This document shows, piece by piece, positions 1-6,455 of a DNA stretch of 15,419 nucleotides (within the stretch, counting starts at the first letter, position 1; each line of letters opens with the position of its first letter). A program made the translations under genes and the position numbers. The stretch covers positions 1 to 15,419 of the forward strand of contig JAIXPR010000081.1 in assembly GCA_027486155.1 (NCBI GenBank), read 5' to 3'. The notes below the pieces were generated by a model, which saw nothing but the letters and a program-made list of their open reading frames with translations, did no database searches and was not told the DNA's origin. This DNA is from Pseudomonadota bacterium (GTDB taxonomy: Bacteria; Bdellovibrionota_C; UBA2361; OMII01).

Positions 1-1135
1 GTCGGCGAGCGTGAAGTCCCTGGCCGCTCGGATTACTATTGTCGATGAGAAATTCCAACTCCCGGGAACGTAGGTCCTCTTTGTAGATCAGCGGAGGATG
101 GTCAGGGATGAACGAGAGAGCTCTGGCCACCTCCTCAGGTTGACTGTCACTCACTAAAAAGACCCGCGAGGAACTCCCCTGAGCTCGCAGGTCTGTCATC
201 AGTTGGATGAGGCGGACGTTTGGAGCGCCGTCATGGCCAATCAAGGTCCCAAACACGTCAAAATAAAAGCCGGGGAAGAACTCCATCTTATCGGCGGATT
301 GTGTGATGCGGTCCAAATGAGGCTCGGTTTGACTAAGAAGTGGGAAATGACTGGCTCGTTCTCCGAGGTGAGCAGCGAGAAGGCTATGTAACCCAGAGTG
401 TAGTTCAGGCAGAGGCATGGTAAGTTTGTTTTCCGATACCCAGAGAAGAAATTCGGTGGGCGATGTCGCTTCGCAGAATCCGAGATTCAATCGATGCGGA
501 GCGGTAACTCGAGGCGATGGAGACCCGAAGGATCGGACGACTTCATCACCACTCTGTCTTCGCAAGAGCCCAAGAAACTCCGATGAGATGAGGCTCCCTG
601 GCTTGTAATAAAAATCCTCGAGCACTCCCGAATCGACCCATCGACGCATGTTGGTCACGACAATCCCGCGAATGATCAGAGGGGTTGTTCCGAGTGACCG
701 AGAGGACTCACAGAACTGCACCGCGCGATCCACGACGGCGGTGGCCTCACGTAAACTCGCTACATCGTCAAGCACGGAACGCTGCCGAGGTTTAAAGCAA
801 GCGCCACAAAAGAGGTACTTTGCCGCGTGCGAAAAATTGTTGTTATCGATAAACGATGCGTGGTGGGGAATGGATGCGAGGGTCCGCGCTGCCTCCCGAA
901 AGATCCATGTGCCGAACACCGAGCTATCCCGTTGAGCTTCGCTCAGTATTTCAGCGAGTCGCTCCAGGTTACTATGGAGTGGTTCGGTGGGCGAAGCGAC
1001 GAACTCGCGAAGCGTGGCAGTGGCCACTTCGTCCGACTGTCTCCAATCATCTTCGATCCTCGCATAGGAACAGGAATCATGGGCTCTTACCTCGGACTCA
1101 CCCGGCACTGCACGAGACGATCGTTCTGAGAACAT
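1..1135 (-). CDS. Hypothetical protein with C-terminal HAD-like domain (partial; C-terminus beyond the window)
   Basis: An open minus-strand frame runs from ATG at 1135 to the window edge without a stop, giving 378 residues and no C-terminus. An in-frame TGA lies 18 nt upstream of the ATG with no other start between, so this start is the only one; its ribosome site is weak. Residues 1-280 match nothing I recognise. From about residue 288 the order of HAD-superfamily motifs appears: FDVFGTLI (motif I; D293 the likely nucleophile), VFLVSDS (motif II; S329), K352 (motif III) and FLIDNS (motif IV; D365). HAD enzymes form an aspartyl intermediate, mostly as phosphatases or dehalogenases, but the substrate cannot be read here. 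No signal peptide or membrane segment is seen, so it is probably cytoplasmic. The frame assignment is firm; the HAD call is moderately firm. Confidence 0.8.
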   Translation of the reverse strand, partial: MFSERSSRAVPGESEVRAHDSCSYARIEDDWRQSDEVATATLREFVASPTEPLHSNLERLAEILSEAQRDSSVFGTWIFREAARTLASIPHHASFIDNNNFSHAAKYLFCGACFKPRQRSVLDDVASLREATAVVDRAVQFCESSRSLGTTPLIIRGIVVTNMRRWVDSGVLEDFYYKPGSLISSEFLGLLRRQSGDEVVRSFGSPSPRVTAPHRLNLGFCEATSPTEFLLWVSENKLTMPLPELHSGLHSLLAAHLGERASHFPLLSQTEPHLDRITQSADKMEFFPGFYFDVFGTLIGHDGAPNVRLIQLMTDLRAQGSSSRVFLVSDSQPEEVARALSFIPDHPPLIYKEDLRSRELEFLIDNSNPSGQGLHARR

Positions 1136-1482
1136 AGAGCACCCGCTACATCACGAACACCATGGTAGTTAGGGATACGCCTACCCCGGTCGCGGGGAAA
1201 GGGGGAACTTTCCCAGGCTCACGAATGTTGAATGGGTACAACGAACGGTGGTTCTCGCCTCTTTTTGGCGAGTGCTACGCAAATGGTATGTGCGTCCCTC
1301 CGTGGCCGTGCAGACGAACGCTACGTGACGAAGCCTTCAAGCTGCTCCCTGATACCGCCACGCGAACACGCAGACTCGCTCAACTACCTCAATGTGGCGC
1401 TCCGGATGATATCTGAGACAACTTTTATCAACGACTTTTGAGGTACTTACACAGCATACTGTTAGGAATTTAATGCGGCACC

Positions 1483-1534
1483 TTGCCCTGCCCGGCGGCC
1501 GCATGTATACCACGTGGAGTGCTAGCCATATAAA
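1483..1534 (+). promoter_or_regulatory. Candidate promoter of the MIP18-like gene
   Basis: Two overlapping sigma70-like possibilities are visible. TTGCCC (1483-1488) and TATACC (1506-1511) are 17 nt apart, each matching 4 of 6 consensus bases. Alternatively TATAAA (1529-1534), a 5/6 match, serves as the -10 element without a recognisable -35. The second would begin transcription near 1541, leaving no leader for an ATG at 1546 but a normal one for the ATG at 1603. Confidence 0.3.
1510..1517. promoter_or_regulatory. CCACGTGG palindrome, candidate operator 1
   Basis: Perfect 8-bp palindrome between or overlapping the candidate promoter elements. The same core recurs 62 bp downstream (centres 1513.5 and 1575.5), about six helical turns, as expected for cooperative binding of a dimeric regulator on one face of the helix. 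The regulator is unknown. Confidence 0.4.
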
Positions 1535-1569
1535 GCAGTAAGTTTATGAACCAACACTCAACAACTTCA

Positions 1570-1581
1570 CCCCACGTGGGG
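1570..1581. promoter_or_regulatory. CCCCACGTGGGG palindrome, candidate operator 2
   Basis: Perfect 12-bp palindrome containing the same CCACGTGG core as the site at 1510. It lies upstream of the preferred start at 1603; if the start at 1546 were used it would be inside codons 9-12. Sharing an exact core with a nearby site makes a chance palindrome less likely. Confidence 0.45.
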
Positions 1582-1589
1582 CAACACCC

Positions 1590-1593
1590 AGGA
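1590..1593 (+). promoter_or_regulatory. Ribosome binding site deciding the 1603 start
   Basis: AGGA lies 9 nt before ATG 1603. The upstream in-frame ATG at 1546 has only a weak TAAG-like sequence very close to it. This favours the shorter protein. Confidence 0.45.
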
Positions 1594-1602
1594 CGTTCGG
1601 CT

Positions 1603-2304
1603 ATGGACCTTGAGAACGCGTTTTTTGCCAAAGATTCCAATGTAGTAAAGTGTTCTTACCTCCATGAAGGCAAGCCTGTTTTTGAGAATGTGCAGATCTA
1701 CGCCACAGGTCTCCCGAGCCAGCTATCCCAAGACTTAGGGGCTACCATCCTGAGCGGACTCACGGGTATAGCGGAGCCCGATTACCGGGGGAGCATGGGT
1801 GAGTCGCTCGTGGATATAGTCAACTTCGGCCTCGTGTACGGGATAACGATGAATTACCCCCACCGGCTGGAGGTGTTCCTCCGCCTCACCTCCCCGACCT
1901 GTCACGCCCGCAAGCAGATTGAGGACGAGGTCATGGGGGTACTTACCGAGGCTGACGCGCGCCTCGCGAGGCACCTCGGACGAGAGGGGTTCGCCTCCAT
2001 TCGCATCGTGACGGATCACGAGCGCGTTCCTCGATGGACGCAGCAGGCTATCACTCAGCAATTTCGAGCGGCGACCGATCGCGAGAAGGTCTTCAAGGCG
2101 CTGTGCGTCGCGACAGGGCTTCTTCAGAAGGGACAGCTCCCCGATGAGCTGTTTGATTACGGCCAACAGCTCAAGCAACAACTTCTGGCCCAGAAAGGTC
2201 CGGAAGCTCTTCAGCAAGCGTGCGAGAAATGCCAACTGGAGCTCAGTTGCAGGAAGAAGGCGCTCTTGGATCTCGTTGGTGGTAGCGGCACACCTGTTCA
2301 CTGA
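1603..2304 (+). CDS. MIP18/PaaD-like (DUF59) domain protein with C-terminal cysteine cluster
   Basis: From ATG 1603 the product is 233 residues; an in-frame ATG at 1546 would add 19 low-complexity residues but has a poorer ribosome site and would bury an operator-like palindrome. Residues about 69-148 follow the MIP18/DUF59 pattern: SLVDIVNFGLVYGI, a beta strand, LRLTSPTC with the conserved Cys (C100), then a helix, a strand (SIRIVTD) and a PRW motif (W145). In SufT, PaaD and eukaryotic MIP18 this fold serves Fe-S cluster assembly or delivery. The usual Asp before the FGLV-like turn is Asn here (N74). The extra C-terminus ends in C207-x2-C210-x5-C216, which could bind metal or a cluster; that is inference. 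No membrane segment is seen. The gene lies 26 bp ahead of the 744-residue gene, probably as one operon. Family call fairly confident; role unknown. Confidence 0.75.
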   Translation: MDLENAFFAKDSNVVKCSYLHEGKPVFENVQIYATGLPSQLSQDLGATILSGLTGIAEPDYRGSMGESLVDIVNFGLVYGITMNYPHRLEVFLRLTSPTCHARKQIEDEVMGVLTEADARLARHLGREGFASIRIVTDHERVPRWTQQAITQQFRAATDREKVFKALCVATGLLQKGQLPDELFDYGQQLKQQLLAQKGPEALQQACEKCQLELSCRKKALLDLVGGSGTPVH

Positions 2305-2316
2305 GCGTTCTGCATT

Positions 2317-2323
2317 GAAGGGA
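2317..2323 (+). promoter_or_regulatory. Ribosome binding site for the GTG start at 2331
   Basis: GAAGGGA lies 7 nt before GTG 2331, supporting this non-ATG start. A nearby ATG at 2335 is out of frame. Confidence 0.55.
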
Positions 2324-2330
2324 TCGGGCC

Positions 2331-4565
2331 GTGAATGAGAGACTGAAAGATACGAATCTGGTGGGGCAATCTCACGCTCCATCGAGCGCTGATATAGTCA
2401 CCTCATCCCAACCTTCACAGCACTCTCGACCGACAGAGTCACGACCAACCGAACATGTCGCGCCTGAGCCTATCTCTCGTGAAGTGAGGCTACGAGCGCC
2501 CGAGCCGCAACGTTGCTGCTCCGGAGGAAATTGCGCCGAGTGTGGCAAGCAGCAACCTCCCGTAGAGTCCTCCCCGGAGCTCGCGGTGTTCGAGCAACAA
2601 GCTTTTACTGACTTGGATTCCTTTTTTGCGGACCTCACGGCCTCTCGCGAAGCGGTCAGCAAGACCGTTGGCATCGAGGGTGTCATCAAAAGTGGGGACG
2701 GCTCTGTCGCTCACGTAGGGAAGACAACCAATACACTGGGAACGATAGGCCCCGCGGAGAGTAGTGTGCGGTACTACCAAGCTCCCTCTCCGCTCCTGAC
2801 ATCGGGTCTCGGTGTGACACCGGTCGCTGAGAAACTTGTCTCAATCGGTTCCATCCCCAAACAGGCGGCCTCTGAAGGATTTCACGCAACGGGAAGTCTT
2901 CGGGAGATGATTCCAGGTGTTCAGGAATCTCGTTCCGCGCCATCGACATCCACGTTCGCCGAGAAGACAACCAACGAGCGGCGTGAAGCTGCGCAAAGCG
3001 CCCCACGCGAAAAGGCATCTCCGGCTGTCGAACGCGCACCAGCTAAGACCTCCGCTGTTCAGCAACCTCACCGGGTGCGCGAGGTCGCAAAGGTCCCCAC
3101 CTCCCCTACCCCATCACGCCCCGTGGAGCAGCAGGTAACGAGACCCGTCAACTACACCTCGCCATACCCTTCCAGCTCTCCACAGAGCGGGTCATCGTTT
3201 GTATCGAGCGGTGGCTCGGCGACGCAAACGAGAAACGTTCCCTCCTCACTCACCTCACCGAATTCATTTCAATCGAAGGGTGTACAAGCCTCTCGAAACA
3301 CCACTCCACGACCTCAGGAATCACGCTCCTTCACCGCTTCGCTCCGCATGCCTCGGTCGTCAACGACCTCGGACGTTGGTCGGTTCTCGAAGGTCTCACC
3401 GGCGCACGGCGCTACCTCCCAGCGACCGTTTGACCGCCAAGTACGAGCGCTTGAGAGAAGCCAGTCCATCATCCGAAGCCTGGACGGCGTAACGCGGGAG
3501 CTCATAACCAAAAGCCTCGGTGCCGGTGGAGCTCGAGGAGCCGGACGGAATCCAGAGATAACCAAAAGGATTGCAAGCTTGGTGAAGAACGTTGAAGTCG
3601 GGGGCCTCCGATCCCTTCAGCAACGAAGAGCGCTGGAAAATCTGAGGCTCGTCGCGCGAGCCCTGACGACAGCTCGTTCACCGCGTGACGATAAGAGCAT
3701 AGCTCGGGTCATGGCTTCCGCGCTTCGACGCCTTAACGGAGGTGTTGAGAGGCGTCTTGGAAAAGTAGTCGCTGGGAGAACGTCGCAATCCCGCGCGATG
3801 ACGCGTGCGCTCACTCGCAAAGCTCTTCTCAACGCCCGCTTAGGGGTCATTCGTAAGAAGCTCGAGCGAATTAAAGTTACCTATCGGATGAGGTCTTCTG
3901 GAGAACGCCGAAAGCTCGCAACGCGATCGCTACAAGCCCGAACATCAACTCGTCGGAACCTCGCGAAAGGTCGCGTATCGAAAAGCTCCCCTTCACGAGT
4001 TACGCGACGGTCCACCCTACGACAACGAGAGGGATTGAAGCAGAGGAGCCGCTCCCCGCGCCTCACGTCAAAGCGCAAATCAGACCAGCAACGACAGGAG
4101 ATCAAAGCGCTCCGCCGTGAAGTGAAGGCCCTTCGCGAGAGCCTACAGGATATCATCCCCATGATGGAGATGATGAAGACACTCACTAAAAAGCGCCGGT
4201 CGAAGCGGACGGAGGAGGAGTTCGACGTGCGAGGATTTACCTCGGAGCGCCAACTGACGGCTCTCCTCAAGCGAAAGAACCTCTCAACCCTTGAGCGAAA
4301 GAGGATTGAGCGCGAATTAGCCAAGCGCAGAAAGGCTAAGGGGAGCGCCGGCTCCCTCAAGAGCGTCTCGACCTCGTCGAAGAAACAGAGCGGTGCCGCG
4401 ACTGCCGCGACACAGGAATCATCTCAGGAACAAAACAAGCAAACTGACGCAGAGATGAAATCGTACGCGAAGACCCTCTCAACCTTCCTCATGCGCACCG
4501 AGGACACGCCGGGTGATGAGGACGATGAGCATGTCGCAATCGATCAGGATACCCTCGGGGCTTAG
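2331..4565 (+). CDS. Large disordered Arg/Lys-rich protein with coiled-coil segment, unknown function
   Basis: 744 residues from a GTG start with a good Shine-Dalgarno site. I recognise no family. Residues 1-60 are Ser/Pro/Thr/Glu-rich and are followed by a compact cysteine motif CCSGGNCAEC (Cys 62, 63, 68, 71), a possible metal site. Residues 75-125 could contain a short folded helix (ELAVFEQQAFTDLDSFFADL). Residues 130-370 are low-complexity Ser/Thr/Pro/Gln. From 370 to about 680 the chain becomes strongly basic and largely helical, with many Arg/Lys pairs and a likely coiled coil at 586-620. The last 20 residues are acidic. No signal peptide or membrane helix is seen. Basic composition suggests nucleic-acid or polyanion binding, or a scaffold role; this is inference only. 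It follows the MIP18-like gene closely and both carry cysteine clusters, so the two may act together. Convergent with the helicase gene. Confidence 0.75.
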   Translation: MNERLKDTNLVGQSHAPSSADIVTSSQPSQHSRPTESRPTEHVAPEPISREVRLRAPEPQRCCSGGNCAECGKQQPPVESSPELAVFEQQAFTDLDSFFADLTASREAVSKTVGIEGVIKSGDGSVAHVGKTTNTLGTIGPAESSVRYYQAPSPLLTSGLGVTPVAEKLVSIGSIPKQAASEGFHATGSLREMIPGVQESRSAPSTSTFAEKTTNERREAAQSAPREKASPAVERAPAKTSAVQQPHRVREVAKVPTSPTPSRPVEQQVTRPVNYTSPYPSSSPQSGSSFVSSGGSATQTRNVPSSLTSPNSFQSKGVQASRNTTPRPQESRSFTASLRMPRSSTTSDVGRFSKVSPAHGATSQRPFDRQVRALERSQSIIRSLDGVTRELITKSLGAGGARGAGRNPEITKRIASLVKNVEVGGLRSLQQRRALENLRLVARALTTARSPRDDKSIARVMASALRRLNGGVERRLGKVVAGRTSQSRAMTRALTRKALLNARLGVIRKKLERIKVTYRMRSSGERRKLATRSLQARTSTRRNLAKGRVSKSSPSRVTRRSTLRQREGLKQRSRSPRLTSKRKSDQQRQEIKALRREVKALRESLQDIIPMMEMMKTLTKKRRSKRTEEEFDVRGFTSERQLTALLKRKNLSTLERKRIERELAKRRKAKGSAGSLKSVSTSSKKQSGAATAATQESSQEQNKQTDAEMKSYAKTLSTFLMRTEDTPGDEDDEHVAIDQDTLGA

Positions 4566-4614
4566 CCCGCATAGTGGTTATCGGCGCTGAAGCACCCACG
4601 AACAGGACAAGGGA

Positions 4615-5784
4615 TCAACTATCGGAGGAAGCTGCCCCGATCGATGATTCATGAACTACCTCTAGCATCTCTCCTTCGCGAAGAATGACCTCACGGATGG
4701 AGATGTTGAAATCTCGCTCGAACTGTTGTACGAGCCGAACCTCTGGTCGAACTAAAACCGATACCGCAACGCCATGGGTACCTGCGCGCCCAGTGCGACC
4801 CACTCGGTGCAGGTAGTCCTTACCCTTGCTTGGAATGTCGAGATTAAATACGTGCGTAATACCTGGAATGTCGAGTCCGCGAGCCGCGACGTCTGACGCG
4901 ATCATGACAGTTGCCTTGCCGCTCCGGAAGTTCTGCATCGCTTGTTTGCGTACCTCCTTGTTGTAGGTGCTATGGAGATCCGCGACCGCGACCTTGTGAT
5001 GTTCCAATCGTGCGGCGAGATCCTCGGCTGTTTCATTGCGATGGGTAAAGACGATCGCCTTTTTTGTATTGGTTGCGTGCACTAACTTCCGAATGGTGTC
5101 AGCTTTGTCGCGTTGATCCACTACCACATAGAAGTGCTCAATGTTCGGATTAATCACAACATCTTCGGTGTGTAAGCGAACCAACCCCGGTGACAGCTGC
5201 TCCATGACCTCTTTGCTCTTCGGCTGCTCGGTCGCGGATACAAACACCAGCTGGCGCCGCCCCGGACATGCGCGAATCACTTTCTTAACGTCCTCAAGGC
5301 TCTCGTCTGCCAAGAGACGATCTGCTTCCTCGATGACAAGGGTCTTAAGCTCTGAGAGCTTGAGCTTGCCGCGTTGCAGGAGTTCAAGGATTCGGCCAGT
5401 AGTACCAACAAGAATCTGGGGCTTTTTTTTGAGCTTCTCAAGCTGCCGGTCTATCGCGGCACCACCAATCAACGAGGCGCAGCGAATGTCCATCCCTGAA
5501 TGTTGCGCCAAATCGCAGATCACGCGATGGATTTGAATCGCGAGCTCCTGGGTAGGCGCGACGATGAGGACCTGCGCTGCTCGCAGTTCATAATTGAGAA
5601 CTTGAAGAAGTGGAAGGACGTAGGCCAGGGTCTTTCCACTACCCGTTTCAGCGTTGATATAGGTATCGCTTCCAGCTTGAACGACAGGAACAGCTTGCAC
5701 CTGAACCGGTGTTGGCTCAATAAAGTTCTGTTTTTCTAACGCCCCAAGAAGAGCAGGGGCTAGGCCGAATTGTTCGAAAGACAT
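4615..5784 (-). CDS. DEAD-box family ATP-dependent RNA helicase with EEAD motif II
   Basis: 389 residues with both RecA-like domains and almost no tail. Visible motifs are the Q motif (EPTPVQ, 23-28), motif I AETGSGKT (45-52), Ia PTQELA (77-82; usually PTRELA), Ib TTGR (128-131; usually TPGR), II EEAD (152-155) in place of DEAD, III SAT (183-185), IV around VFTHRNE, V SDVAARGLD (297-305) and VI HRVGRTGRAG (326-335). DEAD-box proteins use ATP to unwind short RNA duplexes in ribosome assembly or mRNA turnover. The compact size and the stretch SLIGGA...QLEKLKKKP resemble what I remember of Bacillus YfmL-type helicases linked to 50S maturation; that subgroup is tentative. No C-terminal RNA-binding extension is present, so specificity would come from the core or a partner. 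The ATG at 5784 precedes the Q motif properly. Confidence 0.93.
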   Translation of the reverse strand: MSFEQFGLAPALLGALEKQNFIEPTPVQVQAVPVVQAGSDTYINAETGSGKTLAYVLPLLQVLNYELRAAQVLIVAPTQELAIQIHRVICDLAQHSGMDIRCASLIGGAAIDRQLEKLKKKPQILVGTTGRILELLQRGKLKLSELKTLVIEEADRLLADESLEDVKKVIRACPGRRQLVFVSATEQPKSKEVMEQLSPGLVRLHTEDVVINPNIEHFYVVVDQRDKADTIRKLVHATNTKKAIVFTHRNETAEDLAARLEHHKVAVADLHSTYNKEVRKQAMQNFRSGKATVMIASDVAARGLDIPGITHVFNLDIPSKGKDYLHRVGRTGRAGTHGVAVSVLVRPEVRLVQQFERDFNISIREVILREGEMLEVVHESSIGAASSDS

Positions 5785-6035
5785 GCTAATACCCTGAACT
5801 CTTTATTTCGATTGTCATGTGCAATCCTTCTACGAATCGCCGAGACGTGAAGACTACCATCTTCGTCGACCTAAGCATAACGAGACGGTTGGGGAGCCTC
5901 ATGTGGTCAAGGGGGTGCCTATCGTTGAAGGTGGTTAGGGGGAAGCCGTGCTTTGTCCACCCAGTGGTAGTCCGCGTTTTTACATGCGGAGGCTATCTTG
6001 CCATTCGTATGTGCGGGAAGGTAGCATCGCCCGGC

Positions 6036-6365
6036 ATGAAAAAAGTAAAAGCTCCAACATCCAAGAAGAAGACAACTACAACGAAGCTGCGGTCATCCAC
6101 CCCGGCCTCAAAGGCTAAGACCAAAGCCAAGGCCAAGGTAACTAAATCCACCACCAAGCCCGCGGACTACTTGGTTCTGATATTCTGCGGCAGAAGCTAC
6201 AAGAGCGTTATCACCACCCTTGTGACAACCGATAGAAAGGAAGCTCATGCAGAGGCGAAGTGGCTCGTAAGTCGAGCGGTTTCTGAGAAGGGCGATAAGA
6301 TTGATGTCGCGGTGTTTAATTCAGCCTACTCGTGGGATGACAGGAAGGGCTGGGAGTTCTTCTAG
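6036..6365 (+). CDS. Small protein with Lys/Thr/Ala-rich basic tail and short globular domain
   Basis: From ATG 6036 the product is 109 residues. Residues 1-41 hold 14 Lys, 1 Arg and 10 Thr with AK-type repeats, like the tails of histone H1-like bacterial proteins. Residues 43-109 look folded (YLVLIFCGRSYK, a helix AHAEAKWLVSRAV, then IDVAVFNSAYSW) and end in an aromatic WEFF. I recognise no family for this domain. The tail suggests binding to DNA or RNA; that is inference from composition. The frame stays open to an ATG at 5817, but the upstream part reads like noncoding sequence. GGAAGG lies about 14 nt before 6036, rather far, so ATG 6009 (118 residues) is an alternative start. Divergent from the helicase, convergent with UbiD. 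Confidence 0.65.
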   Translation: MKKVKAPTSKKKTTTTKLRSSTPASKAKTKAKAKVTKSTTKPADYLVLIFCGRSYKSVITTLVTTDRKEAHAEAKWLVSRAVSEKGDKIDVAVFNSAYSWDDRKGWEFF

Positions 6366-6382
6366 GCATTAAGCGGTGCGTC

Positions 6383-6403
6383 ATGCCTTCCGAAGAATGG
6401 CAT
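6383..6403. terminator. Weak hairpin between convergent genes
   Basis: An ATGCCTTC/GAA-T-GGCAT stem (8 bp with one bulged T, CGAA loop) lies just after the stop of the small basic protein gene. The nearest T-run begins about 15 nt further on, so it is at best an imperfect intrinsic terminator. Confidence 0.25.
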
Positions 6404-6455
6404 CTCGACTCTCGGTAGCTTTTTCCTGATCTCCGGCGTTTGCCTCGCTTCGCTG

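Larger units (their letters stand above)
1136..1602. other. Divergent intergenic region with hairpins and candidate operators
   Basis: This spacer separates the minus-strand HAD-like gene from the plus-strand MIP18-like gene. It holds two mutually exclusive short hairpins (1184-1197: CCCCG/CGGGG with a 4-nt loop; 1195-1214: GGGAAAG/CTTTCCC with a 6-nt loop) that compete for the same G-run. At the right end lie candidate promoter elements and two CCACGTGG palindromes. Short open frames inside it (1162-1416 and 1232-1441) have no family resemblance and no good ribosome site, so I do not call them genes. I see nothing else between about 1220 and 1480. Confidence 0.5.

Noticed and set aside
203..935. 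Several plus-strand open frames of 62-95 codons
   Set aside because: They lie opposite the long open minus-strand frame with the HAD motifs and show no domain, ribosome site or protein-like composition.
1162..1441. Overlapping plus-strand frames of 84 and 69 codons in the divergent spacer
   Set aside because: No recognisable family, no good ribosome binding site and odd composition; treated as chance open frames.
1735..2382. 215-codon minus-strand frame
   Set aside because: Antisense to the MIP18-like gene, whose family motifs are clear; no motif in the antisense reading.
2372..4360. Many antisense and alternative-frame openings across the 744-residue gene
   Set aside because: Arg- and Ser-rich GC-biased sequence opens other frames; the long frame has the start, ribosome site and consistent composition.
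5817..6035. N-terminal extension of the small basic protein from ATG 5817
   Set aside because: The upstream part is compositionally unlike the rest; the Lys/Thr tail begins at ATG 6036 and the stretch probably carries the promoter.
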